Origin: Bacillus sp. ISL-45
GTDB lineage: Bacteria > Bacillota > Bacilli > Bacillales > Cytobacillaceae
DNA length: 64,000 nucleotides
Reading direction: 5' to 3'
NCBI RefSeq assembly: GCF_018613195.1
Contig: NZ_JAGGQQ010000011.1
Location: 1 to 64,000, forward strand
Shown here: positions 28,177 through 37,450 of the stretch, one piece after another
How positions within the stretch are numbered: position 1 is the first letter of the stretch
Layout: every line of letters begins with the position of its first letter
Program-made: the position numbers and the translations under genes
The notes under the pieces: generated by a model
Databases searched by the model: none
What the model was told of the DNA's origin: nothing
Seen by the model: only the letters and a program-made list of their open reading frames with translations

Positions 28177-28431
28177 ATGAGACCAGGAATTGAAAAAGAT
28201 GAGATTTTAGGGATGTTGACTGACATGGCCCATAGCCTTGAAGTGACAGATATTAACCTGCATGATTCATTGACGGAAATCCGAAAGACAATGTATGGGA
28301 CCCATTCCATGCATTTAGCAGAAACCAGCATTCTTTTAGAAAAAATGGAAGCTAAACTGCCCCAGCCGATGACCCCAGCCTTGCATGCCAAGCCTGAACA
28401 TACATCTTTAAAACTTGAATTGAGTTTTTAA
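28177..28431 (+). CDS. Small conserved protein at the yppD position
   Basis: An 84-residue soluble protein (MRPGIEKDEILGMLTDMAHS…) with a strong AAGGAGAG site. It has helical character in the first 65 residues and a Pro/His-rich tail. By position between yppC/sspM and yppE it could be YppD, but I do not recognise the sequence with confidence. No catalytic motif seen. Followed by its own terminator at 28455-28485. Confidence 0.7.
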   Translation: MRPGIEKDEILGMLTDMAHSLEVTDINLHDSLTEIRKTMYGTHSMHLAETSILLEKMEAKLPQPMTPALHAKPEHTSLKLELSF

Positions 28432-28454
28432 TTTATAATAGAATAGATTCAACT

Positions 28455-28485
28455 AAGTAGCTTTTTAAAAGAAGGCTACTTTTTT
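28455..28485 (+). terminator. Terminator after the small yppD-position gene
   Basis: AAGTAGC … GCTACTT followed by T residues. Confidence 0.75.
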
Positions 28486-28549
28486 GTATTACTGAATCAA
28501 CGAGACACAATAGCGAAACTAAAATAGATTTTAAGAAAGTGTGATGAAC

Positions 28550-28933
28550 ATGGAATTGGAAAATAGTATTCTTACATTGTCCCGGAAATTGCTGGTAAAT
28601 GTGGATACAGCCCATAAAAAATTTCAATATTCTAAGGAAAAGGGAATCAGGGGCGACTTTTATTCGGAAGTAAAGCCATTTGCTGATGAGGTAAAAATAG
28701 CAGCGGATGCCTGGAGAGAATCTGCCGCTAAATGGGTAAGGGATAACAGACCAAAGAACCTCCACGCTAATCAAATCGAAACAGCGGCTGATTATTTGGA
28801 AGTCATCTCTGTTCAGGCTTTTTTTCCTGAAACAAGCAAGAAGAGGTTCCTCGATCAATTACAGTCGGTCGAATTCATTTTAAACAGCATGATTATTGCC
28901 ATTGAAGAAGATTCCGGTCAGCCAGGCAGCTGA
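28550..28933 (+). CDS. yppE: YppE family protein (DUF1798)
   Basis: A 127-residue all-helical protein matching the DUF1798/YppE family, which folds as a helical bundle; function unknown. Conserved-looking stretches are DFYSEVKPFADEV and RPKNLHANQIE followed by KKRFLDQLQSVEFIL. The start is uncertain: ATG 28544 and ATG 28550 are both possible, and a GTGATG stretch that can pair with the extended anti-SD lies just before 28550. Confidence 0.82.
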   Translation: MELENSILTLSRKLLVNVDTAHKKFQYSKEKGIRGDFYSEVKPFADEVKIAADAWRESAAKWVRDNRPKNLHANQIETAADYLEVISVQAFFPETSKKRFLDQLQSVEFILNSMIIAIEEDSGQPGS

Positions 28934-28940
28934 AAATAAA

Positions 28941-28967
28941 GAAGCACCAGTTCTGAACTGGTGCTTC
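28941..28967 (-). terminator. Terminator between convergent yppE and yppF
   Basis: GAAGCACCAGTTC … GAACTGGTGCTTC. The T-rich flank is on the reverse-strand side, so it mainly serves yppF, with weaker use for yppE. Confidence 0.75.
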
Positions 28968-28974
28968 GATCTGT

Positions 28975-29172
28975 TTAGATGGATATTTCTTTCTGTTCCT
29001 CAGGAATGACGGCTCCTTGCAACTCCAGCTCACGAACCAGGTTCCGGTATTCTAAAATGGTAATTTCATTTTGAATGTACGATTTTTTAGTGAAATCAAG
29101 CAATTCATTTACATGTTCAGGAGTATATGCTTTTGTCTCGGCAAAAAGATTTTTCAGTTCGTGAACGTTCAT
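28975..29172 (-). CDS. yppF: YppF family small protein
   Basis: A 65-residue helical protein, MNVHELKNLFAETKAYTPEH…, resembling YppF of B. subtilis in length and in the central EYRNLVRELELQGA stretch. Function unknown. GGAGGAGG immediately precedes an ATG at 29178, which is too close; the ATG at 29172 has proper spacing and is chosen. Confidence 0.8.
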   Translation of the reverse strand: MNVHELKNLFAETKAYTPEHVNELLDFTKKSYIQNEITILEYRNLVRELELQGAVIPEEQKEISI

Positions 29173-29362
29173 ATTCATCCTCCTCCATCATTTGAAATAA
29201 TCGTATCACGAAAATCCAATTGTCATTTATTTTTCAAAAATTGAAACTTCCGACAACATATTTCATCATTAGACAAAACCGGAAGCACCTTCCAGCATTA
29301 TCACCAACTGGGCGGCCATAACATATAATATCGTAATGAAAACCTGGAGGAGGATGTTCGCC

Positions 29363-29938
29363 ATGTTTGGCCGCAGAAATAAGACGAATGCCAGTCATCC
29401 ACAATGGTGGGAAAACCAATATAATTTAGATCCGAACTTTGTAAACGTGAATAATCAAGGTTTGAACCGGCAGCAGCCATACCCTCAACAATATAACGCT
29501 CTACATTGGAATGCGTCGCCAGGAAACTGGCCTAACCAATATATACAGCAGGAAAACCCGGTGAACCCATATATGCAGCAGGGATATCCAATGAACCCGT
29601 ATATGCAGGGAAATGGCTCTTGGAATCAGCCTATTCAAATGGCCGGGAACAAGAATGACTATTCCAAAATGCTTTTCCAGAATCCCCTTGAGCCTGAGGG
29701 TGACCCGATTTACGGTTACTATAATCCACAAAACGATTATCAGAATTTCAATCCCTATCCGCAATATGCATTCATGCCTAAGCAGCCATCCGGCCTGCAA
29801 TCGATTATGAACTCCTTTAAGAGCCAGGATGGGAACTTGGATGTCAACAAAATGGTGGATACGGCTGGACAGATGATGAATGCAGTGACACAGGTTTCTT
29901 CACTGGTCAAAGGACTTGGCGGGATGTTCAAGGTTTAA
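29363..29938 (+). CDS. yppG: YppG-like protein
   Basis: A 191-residue protein with an N-terminal FGRRNK motif, a long Asn/Gln/Tyr/Pro-rich middle (repeated NPYMQ units) and a C-terminal more conserved helix (GNLDVNKMVDTAGQMMNAVT, then SSLVKGLGGMFKV), the architecture of the YppG family. The composition resembles spore coat proteins, and neighbours include spore genes, so a role in the spore surface is plausible but unproven. GGAGGAGG lies 9 bp before the ATG at 29363. Confidence 0.78.
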   Translation: MFGRRNKTNASHPQWWENQYNLDPNFVNVNNQGLNRQQPYPQQYNALHWNASPGNWPNQYIQQENPVNPYMQQGYPMNPYMQGNGSWNQPIQMAGNKNDYSKMLFQNPLEPEGDPIYGYYNPQNDYQNFNPYPQYAFMPKQPSGLQSIMNSFKSQDGNLDVNKMVDTAGQMMNAVTQVSSLVKGLGGMFKV

Positions 29939-30004
29939 GTAAGATGGAGATTTCCTTAATACCTGAACTACTATGAGGGGAATCGAAAGCTATAGGAACA
30001 AAAA

Positions 30005-30039
30005 AACAAGCAGGCCATTTAATTAGCCTGCTTGTTTGT
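30005..30039 (+). terminator. Terminator of yppG
   Basis: AACAAGCAGGC … GCCTGCTTGTT followed by a short T run, just before the tandem array. Confidence 0.85.
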
Positions 30040-30043
30040 TGAC

Positions 30044-30462
30044 CGTATCCTTATGCGAGGGTTTCATCTGCTATAAGGGTACGATAAAGAGGGAATCGTA
30101 TCCTTATGCGAGGTTTTCATCTGCTATAAGGGTACGATAAAGAGGGAATCGTATCCTTATACGAGGTTTTCATCTGCTATAAGGGTACGATAAAGAGGGA
30201 ATCGTTACCTTATGCAAGGTTTATATCTGTTATAAGGGTACGATAAAGAGGGAATCGTATCCTTATGCGAGGGTTTCTTCTGCTATATGGGTACGATAAA
30301 GAGGGAATCGTATCCTTATGCGAGGTTTTCGTTTGCTATAAGGGTACGATAAAGAGGGAATCGTATCCTTATGCGAGGTTTCCGTCTGCTAAAAGGGTAC
30401 GATAAAGAAGGAATCGTACCCTTATGCGAGGTAATCGTCTGCTATATAAGGGTTCAATAAGG
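30044..30462. repeat. Tandem array of 53-bp palindromic units
   Basis: CTATAAGGGTACGA recurs at 30071, 30124, 30177, 30230, 30283, 30336, 30389 and 30442, exactly 53 bp apart, with a partial unit at the left edge. Each unit contains ATAAGGGTACGAT and, nine bases later, ATCGTATCCTTAT, which pair into a 13-bp stem with one wobble. Copies differ by only a few point changes and the last is degenerate. No ORF. The same core occurs at 1-75 and 56692-56729. The 29939-30474 gap contains only this array and the yppG terminator. Confidence 0.93.
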
Positions 30463-30474
30463 ATTTTTATCATT

Positions 30475-30951
30475 TCATTCATCCTGCTCAGACAAAATAT
30501 CAATCTTCTTGCCTTGCTTTTTAGAAACCTTGACTTCAAGCAGCCCGTCACGATAGGCAGCTCGGGTCTTTCTTTCATTGACAGGAACAGAAAAGGGAAT
30601 CGTCCTGCTCAATCGCCGGGTCGAAGCCATGTGCTTCTCCGTTTTGGTGATATCATTGATCTCTGAAGTGACGTCAGTCTGATTGATCAATATGGTAAGC
30701 GAGTTATTAATAATATTGATAGATATTTGGTCTCTCTTAACCCCTGGCAATTCTGCTTTTACTATATACTCCTTTTCTGTTTCATGCAGTACCACATTGA
30801 AGGGTGAATGTGGAAAGGGCTGTCTGAAAAAATCATCAATGCTTTGCAGTATGCCTTTAACCGGCTTCTCTTGTATCAGTTGATTCATAGATTTTAACCA
30901 TTGTTCCAGAGCCTCATGTTTTTTTGGGCGGTCAGGATGGTTGGTTGCCAT
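30475..30951 (-). CDS. Hsp20/alpha-crystallin family protein
   Basis: A 158-residue small heat-shock protein. The alpha-crystallin domain (about residues 50-145) is recognisable from PFNVVLHETEKEYIVKAELPGV and the closing RTIPFSVPVNERKTRAAYRDGLLEVKVSKK, which includes the conserved A-x-x-x-x-G-x-L segment. It should bind unfolding proteins as an oligomer. The ATG at 30951 has GGAGG 9 bp upstream; the ATG at 30960 abuts the binding site. Convergent with the 53-bp array. Confidence 0.85.
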   Translation of the reverse strand: MATNHPDRPKKHEALEQWLKSMNQLIQEKPVKGILQSIDDFFRQPFPHSPFNVVLHETEKEYIVKAELPGVKRDQISINIINNSLTILINQTDVTSEINDITKTEKHMASTRRLSRTIPFSVPVNERKTRAAYRDGLLEVKVSKKQGKKIDILSEQDE

Positions 30952-31094
30952 TGGGAACATCCTCCTCTGCAGGAATTCTTATAATAGGATATGTTAACAG
31001 GAATGTCCCTGTTCAATATTGGTATTTTTTTTACCTTGGAAGGCTTCATCACTTCGCCCTTAATTTTTGAACACTTTGTGAAAAATGCATTTAG

Positions 31095-31110
31095 TGTGAT
31101 TTAGGTCACT
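31095..31110 (+). promoter_or_regulatory. Fnr/Crp-type box of the hcp promoter
   Basis: TGTGATTTAGGTCACT matches TGTGA-N6-TCACA at nine of ten positions. The centre (31102.5) is 29.5 bp before the -10-like TATGCT at 31132-31137, which puts it at about -41.5, a class II activator position. hcp starts at 31174. Confidence 0.85.
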
Positions 31111-31173
31111 TAACAGGATTTTCATCCTCTGTATGCTGAAAAAGTAAATAACGCAGAAGAGGGGAATGCACAT

Positions 31174-32475
31174 ATGTTTTGTTACCAATGTGAACAAACG
31201 CCAACAGGGGGATGTAAAGTTGTTGGTGTATGCGGAAAAGATGAGACTATCGCTAGTCTTCAGGATACAATGATTTTTGCTTTGAAGGGGATTGCAGCAT
31301 ATAGAACACATGCGAACCAGCTTGGCTTCACAGATCCCTTTGTGGACGCTACAACCCATGAAGCATTATATATGACATTAACCAACTCAAACTTTAATGT
31401 TCAAGAACATATCGATATGGCAATGAAGGTTGGCCAGTCAGCTGTACGTGTGATGGAAATGCTTGATGAGGCACACACCAGCCGTCTTGGAATTCCGCAG
31501 CCTGTCAAGGTCAGCCAGAATAAGATTGAAGGAAAAGCAATCGTTGTAACAGGTCACAACCTTTTCGCGCTTGAAGAATTATTGAAGCAAACAGAAGGAA
31601 AAGGAATCAACATCTATACTCACTCCGAGATGCTTCCTGCCCATGGCTATCCAGCATTGAAGAAGTATCCGCATCTAAAAGGGAACATCGGGAAAGCCTG
31701 GTTCGACCAGCGCCGCCTGTTTGAAAAATTCCCAGGAGCGATTCTGGCCACGACAAATTGTGTAATGCCAATTAAAGGTTCATATGCAGACCGTATGTTT
31801 ACATATGAAGTTGCGGGCCTTGAGAATGTGAGCAAAATTGAAAATGATGATTTCTCCATGCTGATCGAAAGAGCATTGGAGCTTCCGGAAGCCAATATGG
31901 AATCCGAAGAAACATTAGTGACAGGCTTCCACCATGAAACAGTGATCGGACTGGCGCCTGAGGTCATTGATGCAGTAAAAGCCGGTAAAATCAAGCGCTT
32001 CTTCGTTATTGCAGGCTGTGACGCACCAGGTAAAGGCGGAGAATACTACCGTGAGCTTGCGACATCACTCCCTCCAGAAGCTGTGATCCTGACAACTTCT
32101 TGCGGAAAATTCCGTTTCAATGATGTAGATTATGGAGTGGTTCCTGGAACAAACATTCCAAGATACTTGGACCTTGGCCAGTGCAATAACTCTGTATCCA
32201 CTGTAAAAATTGCGAAGGCACTTGCTGATGCGTTTGAATGTGACGTTAATGAGCTGCCTGTCAGTATCGTCCTTTCATGGTTCGAGCAAAAGGCTGTAGC
32301 GATCCTGCTTGGATTGTTCAGTCTTGGAATTCAGGATATCCGCATTGGACCTAAGCCGCCTGAATTCATTTCTGGTGGAGTGATGGAAGTACTTCAGGAT
32401 ACATTCAACCTGAAGTTGATCACAACCGCACAGGAAGATATGGAAACGATGATGGGATTAAGCAAAACTGAATAA
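31174..32475 (+). CDS. hcp: Hybrid cluster protein Hcp (hydroxylamine reductase family)
   Basis: Fe-S enzyme of the hybrid-cluster family, linked to nitric oxide and hydroxylamine detoxification under low oxygen. The N-terminal cysteines C3, C6, C14 and C20 (CYQC … GVCGK) bind the first cluster; further Cys (ATTNCVMP, AGCDAPGKGG, TTSCGKFRFND, LGQCNNS) and Glu residues provide hybrid-cluster ligands. At 433 residues it is of the shorter class that lacks an internal helical region. There is no hcr reductase gene beside it. GAGGGGAAT precedes the ATG. The Fnr box upstream predicts anaerobic or NO-linked induction; MITE copy 2 separates the gene from its terminator. Confidence 0.94.
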   Translation: MFCYQCEQTPTGGCKVVGVCGKDETIASLQDTMIFALKGIAAYRTHANQLGFTDPFVDATTHEALYMTLTNSNFNVQEHIDMAMKVGQSAVRVMEMLDEAHTSRLGIPQPVKVSQNKIEGKAIVVTGHNLFALEELLKQTEGKGINIYTHSEMLPAHGYPALKKYPHLKGNIGKAWFDQRRLFEKFPGAILATTNCVMPIKGSYADRMFTYEVAGLENVSKIENDDFSMLIERALELPEANMESEETLVTGFHHETVIGLAPEVIDAVKAGKIKRFFVIAGCDAPGKGGEYYRELATSLPPEAVILTTSCGKFRFNDVDYGVVPGTNIPRYLDLGQCNNSVSTVKIAKALADAFECDVNELPVSIVLSWFEQKAVAILLGLFSLGIQDIRIGPKPPEFISGGVMEVLQDTFNLKLITTAQEDMETMMGLSKTE

Positions 32476-32483
32476 AAAGAATA

Positions 32484-32664
32484 GGCTCTTTTCTCAACTT
32501 TGTTGCTATTGACTACAAAATAGGATTGAAGGGCCTATTTTTATTCGAAAAGTTTCCTCGTTTGTGAGAAAAGAGCATGCAAACTAAATACCGACCTGCA
32601 AAATGGCTTACATTACGTTAAAATCGGCTTTAGGATTTTAACAACAATCTTTACGAAAACAGCC
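32484..32664. mobile_element. MITE copy 2 (181 bp)
   Basis: Flanked by the perfect 8-bp duplication AAAGAATA (32476-32483 and 32665-32672). Left end GGCTCTTTTCTCAACTTTG; right end, read inward, GGCTGTTTTCGTAAAGATTG. Contains the internal GTTAAAATC … GATTTTAAC palindrome. It lies between the hcp stop codon and the hcp terminator; with its duplication it accounts for most of the 340-bp gene-free stretch here. Confidence 0.87.
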
Positions 32665-32673
32665 AAAGAATAA

Positions 32674-32707
32674 GAACGCCCGAAGCATATGCTTCGGGCG
32701 TTTAATT
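32674..32707 (+). terminator. Terminator downstream of hcp and MITE copy 2
   Basis: AACGCCCGAAGC … GCTTCGGGCGTT followed by TAATTAAG; the T run is short. Probably the original hcp terminator, displaced by the MITE. Confidence 0.75.
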
Positions 32708-32815
32708 AAGTTTGCTATCAAATGGTTCACTACTTGTTAAACCGATTTTCTTATTAGCTATGGTGCTTTTTCCGGAAGGCTTTAGAACTTGATAAGTAGT
32801 AAATAGTTTGCGGAA

Positions 32816-33508
32816 TTAAACAAGCTCATCCATCAGAACGTCATGGTTCAATATTATGTTCCCATTTGAATCAGTAGTAATCAGTTCGTCTTTTTTTAAT
32901 TTAGTCAGCGTCCTGCTTACCGTTTCTCTAGTCGTTCCAATCATATTGGCGAGGTCTTTGTTTGTGAAATCAGCCTTTAGCAAAACCGTGCCATTCTCCA
33001 GTTTTTCTCCGTGAAGTTCACCGAGCCTGATCAAAAGCTTAATGATCTGTTCGTATGTGTTGTTCAGGATTTGTGCTTCAAGCCTTTCTTGAAGGTCAAC
33101 GATTTTTTCTCCAAGTACCTTGAATACCTTGATGCTTAAGTGAGGGTTATCAACCAAAACTTTCTCGAACTGCGAAATCGGCACGACAACGAGACTTGCC
33201 TGCTCCAATACCTCGGAATAACCTGGATATCCGCCTTTCCTGAAAAAACCTACGTGCGGGAACATTTCTCCTTTTTTCAAAATGGCCACTATTTGCTCCC
33301 GGCCATTGGCATCGCTTTTATAGATCTTCACTTTTCCTTCATTAATAAAATACACATTTTCAAGCGGATCGCCCTGCATGAAAATATGGCTGTTTTTCTT
33401 CCATTCTCGTGAAATTGATATATCGACAATCTTCTCAAGTTCATGGTCATCAAGATCCCTGAACAAAGAAAATTTAGCCAGGATTCTTTTTATCTCATTT
33501 TTATTCAA
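32816..33508 (-). CDS. Crp/Fnr family transcriptional regulator (paralogue 1)
   Basis: A 230-residue regulator with an N-terminal cyclic-nucleotide-binding-like beta-roll (FMQGDPLENVYFINEGKVKI, GEMFPHVGFFRKG), a long dimerisation helix and a C-terminal helix-turn-helix whose recognition helix GTTRETVSRTLTKL has the E-x2-SR residues that read TGTGA half-sites. The whole protein has no cysteine, so it cannot carry the [4Fe-4S] cluster of B. subtilis Fnr. I choose the TTG at 33508 (GAGGTG 6 bp upstream); this aligns exactly with the start of the paralogue at 43899. Located next to hcp; likely activator of one or more Fnr boxes in this window. Confidence 0.9.
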   Translation of the reverse strand: MNKNEIKRILAKFSLFRDLDDHELEKIVDISISREWKKNSHIFMQGDPLENVYFINEGKVKIYKSDANGREQIVAILKKGEMFPHVGFFRKGGYPGYSEVLEQASLVVVPISQFEKVLVDNPHLSIKVFKVLGEKIVDLQERLEAQILNNTYEQIIKLLIRLGELHGEKLENGTVLLKADFTNKDLANMIGTTRETVSRTLTKLKKDELITTDSNGNIILNHDVLMDELV

Positions 33509-33716
33509 AAAAAACACCTCTATCAGCTGTTTGTCCACTCTATTTTAACAAAAGGCTGATTTAAAAGACATAACAGATTGTTCCGAGAGAGGGGTAAATA
33601 GATATTATTGGAGATGGAAGAGTATGTATTCCAAAAAATAGCAGTTTGATTTATTAAACTTTTATCTTTTGCAACGAACGTTTATTCGGTAAAATAGGAA
33701 TAACGAGGTGAACGCT

Positions 33717-35993
33717 ATGAAGGTCCGGAAAAGCATAAAAGAGATTTTGCAAGAACTAAAGGTTAGTGAATCGGTAAAGAAAAACATCGTCCACTGGCAT
33801 ACGATTGAAGAGAAAGAAGCCAAAACGGAAGAAATGCCAGAAGATTTAAGCGGGATTTTAAAAGCAGCATTAGAAAGACGGGGAATTTCCCGTCTGTACA
33901 CGCATCAGAAGTCCTCTTATGATCAAATCATGCAGGGGCGGAGCATTGTGGCTGTCACGCCGACTGCTTCTGGGAAAACATTGTGTTATAACCTGCCAGT
34001 ATTACAATCGATCATTAATGATCCGAATGCCAGGGCGCTGTATATGTTCCCGACAAAAGCTCTGGCGCAGGACCAGAAGAGTGAGATCAATGAACTGATT
34101 CAGGAGGCGGAGCTGGCAATCAATAGTTATACATATGACGGAGACACTCCGTCTAATATTCGCCAGAAGGTCAGGAGGGCAGGGCATATCGTTATCACAA
34201 ATCCGGACATGCTCCATTCTGCGATCCTGCCGCATCATACAAAATGGGTTTCCCTTTTTGAAAATCTGAAGTATGTCGTCATTGATGAATTGCATATTTA
34301 CAGGGGAGTCTTCGGCAGCCATGTGGCAAATGTCATTAGAAGATTAAAGAGAATCTGCAATTACTATGGAAGCGATCCTGTTTTCATCTGTACTTCTGCT
34401 ACGATTGCGAATCCGCTTGAACTGGCTGAGGGTTTGACTGAAAAGGATATGATCCTGATTGACAATAATGGAGCTCCTTCAGGAAGGAAGCACTTTTTAT
34501 TTTATAATCCTCCAGTCGTCAATATTCCGCTGAATGTCCGCAGAAGTGCAACGCTTGAAACCAGGAGGCTCGCAGGTGAATTTCTGAAAAATAAAATCCA
34601 GACAATCGTGTTTGCTAGAAGCAGGGTGAGGGTCGAAATCCTGCTTACTTATCTTCAGGAGCTGGTCAAACACAAGCTGGGTCCAAAGGCAATCAGAGGA
34701 TATCGGGGCGGCTATCTTCCGACAGAAAGGCGCGAAATTGAAAAGGGCCTCCGTTCAGGTGACATATATGGAGTAGTCAGCACCAATGCGCTTGAACTTG
34801 GTGTCGATATTGGACAGCTACAGGTATGTATCATGAACGGTTATCCGGGAACGATCGCGAGTGCCTGGCAGCAGGCAGGACGGGCAGGGCGCCGGCACGG
34901 GGAATCGGTTGTCATCATGGTGGCCAGCTCCAGCCCGCTGGATCAATACGTTATCCAGCATCCTGCTTACTTTTTTAATCGCAGTCCGGAAACGGCGAGA
35001 ATCAACCCGGACAATTTGATTATCCTGATCGATCACATCAAGTGTGCTTCCTATGAATTGCCTTTCAAAAAGGGCGACACTTTTGGTGCTGCTGAAATTG
35101 AGGAAATACTTGAATATTTGACGGAAGAGCGTATCCTTCACCAGAACGGAGACAAGTGGTTCTGGATGAATGACGCTTTCCCGGCACACAATATCAGCCT
35201 GCGTTCAGCATCACAGGAAAATGTCGTGATCATCGACCAGTCAGATGTAGCAAATGTAAGGGTGATTGGTGAAATGGATACTTTTTCAGCGATGACATTG
35301 CTGCATGAAGAAGCCATTTATCTCCACCAGGGAATACAATTTCAGGTGGAAAAGCTTGATTGGGAGGAAAAGAAGGCGTTTGTCCGTGAAGTGGATGTCG
35401 ATTATTTTACCGATGCCAATCTTGCTGTCCAGCTTAGCGTCCTTGAAGAAGATAAAATCAGGGGCAATGAAGAAACAGAAATCGGCTATGGAGATGTCAG
35501 TGTCAGAGCAATGGCAACGATTTTCAAGAAGATCCGGTTTGAAACACATGAGAATATTGGTTCAGGACCGATTTTCCTTCCGGAAGAGGAGCTCCATACA
35601 AGCTCAGCATGGATATCACTGAACAAAGAGCTTTCGGAGTTCGGCCATGACCGGCTAGAGGAAGGGCTTATTGGGACATCTCAGGCACTAAAACATATCG
35701 CCCCATTATTCGTAATGTGCGATCCCTCTGACGTTCATGTAGTTCCGCAGGTCAAGGCGGCCCATAATGAAAAGCCAACTATCTTCTTTTATGACCGCTA
35801 CCCTGGTGGAATCGGGTTAAGCGAAAAAATATATACCGGAATCGAAGAAATTTTGAACCAAACTAAAAAAATGGTCCTGAATTGCCAGTGTTCAGACGGT
35901 TGCCCATCCTGCATCGGAACGGATACATCTTCTATTCATTCAAAAAATGATGTTGTAAAATTACTGAATTTATTCCTTAAAGCAGCTGTGTAG
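33717..35993 (+). CDS. mrfA: ATP-dependent helicase MrfA (YprA)
   Basis: Superfamily 2 DNA helicase of the Hrq1-like type, which with MrfB repairs mitomycin C adducts independently of UvrABC. Motifs: Walker A TPTASGKT (81-88), DELH (190-193), CTSATIANP, the C-terminal helicase motif QQAGRAGRRHGES and the domain DUF1998 near the end with the four-cysteine cluster CQC…CPSCIG that coordinates metal. Length 758. The ATG at 33717 has CGAGGTG 6 bp upstream; GTG 33708 overlaps it. mrfB follows after 15 bp. Confidence 0.94.
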   Translation: MKVRKSIKEILQELKVSESVKKNIVHWHTIEEKEAKTEEMPEDLSGILKAALERRGISRLYTHQKSSYDQIMQGRSIVAVTPTASGKTLCYNLPVLQSIINDPNARALYMFPTKALAQDQKSEINELIQEAELAINSYTYDGDTPSNIRQKVRRAGHIVITNPDMLHSAILPHHTKWVSLFENLKYVVIDELHIYRGVFGSHVANVIRRLKRICNYYGSDPVFICTSATIANPLELAEGLTEKDMILIDNNGAPSGRKHFLFYNPPVVNIPLNVRRSATLETRRLAGEFLKNKIQTIVFARSRVRVEILLTYLQELVKHKLGPKAIRGYRGGYLPTERREIEKGLRSGDIYGVVSTNALELGVDIGQLQVCIMNGYPGTIASAWQQAGRAGRRHGESVVIMVASSSPLDQYVIQHPAYFFNRSPETARINPDNLIILIDHIKCASYELPFKKGDTFGAAEIEEILEYLTEERILHQNGDKWFWMNDAFPAHNISLRSASQENVVIIDQSDVANVRVIGEMDTFSAMTLLHEEAIYLHQGIQFQVEKLDWEEKKAFVREVDVDYFTDANLAVQLSVLEEDKIRGNEETEIGYGDVSVRAMATIFKKIRFETHENIGSGPIFLPEEELHTSSAWISLNKELSEFGHDRLEEGLIGTSQALKHIAPLFVMCDPSDVHVVPQVKAAHNEKPTIFFYDRYPGGIGLSEKIYTGIEEILNQTKKMVLNCQCSDGCPSCIGTDTSSIHSKNDVVKLLNLFLKAAV

Positions 35994-36008
35994 CGAAGGA
36001 GGGGGAAT

Positions 36009-37286
36009 ATGAGTCTCAAGAATAAATTGAACAGGCTGAAGCCGCATATAAAAAGCGGAGCTGAAAAGCCCAAGACCGAACCGGTTAAAGCGGAAGAAAC
36101 GCCGGAAATCCCATTTCTTGATGTCTGGCAGCAGGAGCAGGTATCCCCCTTCTATTTTGACGGACAATATTGCCTTGTCAGGGAAGTGAGTTATCCACTA
36201 GACCAACAGCACGGCCATTACCAATTCGGCGATTTACTGGAGGCTGTTTCACTGTGGAACAAGGAGCAGACAAAGCATCCGCTTTCTGCATTCGGGCACA
36301 GCCCAGCCGACATGGTATTTTTTGATACCGAAACAACAGGGCTTGGGGGAGGGACAGGCAATACCATCTTCCTGCTTGGCCATGCGTCCATTTCAGGGAA
36401 TTCACTAAAATTGAAACAGCATATCCTGCCAAATCCGGGAGCAGAAGTAGCTCTTTACCAGAGCTTTTTAATGAATGCCGATTACACGACATTGGTTACG
36501 TACAATGGCAAGGCTTTCGATTGGCCACAGGTCAAAACGAGGCACACCCTTGTCCGTGACCATGTGCCAAAGCTGCCTTCCTTTGGCCATTTTGATTTAT
36601 ATCATGCAGCGAGAAGATTATGGAAGCATAAAATTGAGCGGATGAAATTAAGCATTGTGGAACAAGAAGTATTAGGTCTTGAAAGAAAGGATGACATTCC
36701 TGGCTTTTTGGCACCAATGATCTATTTTGACTTTCTGGAGAGAAAAAACCCTGAAGGCTTGCTGGGAGTCATTAGGCACAATGAAACGGATATCCTGTCA
36801 CTATTGACTCTCTATACACATTTAACTTTCCAGATTCTCGGAAGGGACCGTACACAAACACCGCGGGAAACTTACGAGGTGGGACGCTGGTTTTCCTATC
36901 TTGGCGAATCAGATAAAGCGAAGCAAGCGTTCAGCGGGCTTCTAGATGATGGAAATGAGGAAGCGATTTCAGCTAAGCATGCACTGGCTTTTGAGTTTAA
37001 AAAGCATAAAGAATGGCAAGAAGCAGTTGCGCTATGGAAAGAAAGTGCAGCCCAAGGAACGAAAAAGCAGCAGAAAGAAGCGTGCATCGAGCTGGCCAAA
37101 CATTTCGAGCATCGCGAGAAAAACCTTGAAATGGCCATGAAGTATTGCCGGCTTGCTGAAGAAATACACCGCGAAGAAAAAGGTACAACAAAAAAAGACA
37201 TGATTTTTACCGGCGAGCTCGAAAAAAGAATCCTGAGGATTTCCCGAAAAGAATTTCCCGGGCAAGCGCAGAATTCGCCAAAATAA
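36009..37286 (+). CDS. mrfB: Exonuclease MrfB (YprB)
   Basis: DEDD-type 3'-5' exonuclease working with MrfA in mitomycin C lesion repair. The RNase H-like domain begins at MVFFDTETTGLGGGTG (first Asp and Glu about residue 105) with later acidic residues in FGHFDLYHAARR and HNETDILSLL (the final D of the DEDD set). The C-terminal 100 residues are helical and TPR-like. 425 residues. GAAGGAGGGGG precedes the ATG. Operon mrfA-mrfB. Confidence 0.93.
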   Translation: MSLKNKLNRLKPHIKSGAEKPKTEPVKAEETPEIPFLDVWQQEQVSPFYFDGQYCLVREVSYPLDQQHGHYQFGDLLEAVSLWNKEQTKHPLSAFGHSPADMVFFDTETTGLGGGTGNTIFLLGHASISGNSLKLKQHILPNPGAEVALYQSFLMNADYTTLVTYNGKAFDWPQVKTRHTLVRDHVPKLPSFGHFDLYHAARRLWKHKIERMKLSIVEQEVLGLERKDDIPGFLAPMIYFDFLERKNPEGLLGVIRHNETDILSLLTLYTHLTFQILGRDRTQTPRETYEVGRWFSYLGESDKAKQAFSGLLDDGNEEAISAKHALAFEFKKHKEWQEAVALWKESAAQGTKKQQKEACIELAKHFEHREKNLEMAMKYCRLAEEIHREEKGTTKKDMIFTGELEKRILRISRKEFPGQAQNSPK

Positions 37287-37450
37287 ATTGGTTTTATGCC
37301 AGGTTTCGTCACGGAATCCTGAATTGTAACAAAATTTTAACATTTATCCTTTAAAACCTGTAATATCCTGTTGTATGTATGGTTTAGACGTTGTAAAATG
37401 TAAAATTGTATGGTGTTAAAAAAACAATATAATTTTACGGGGCTGGTTTG

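Noticed and set aside
30044-30462. Tandem array as a CRISPR
   Set aside because: The units are identical along their whole 53 bp; there are no variable spacers and no cas genes nearby.
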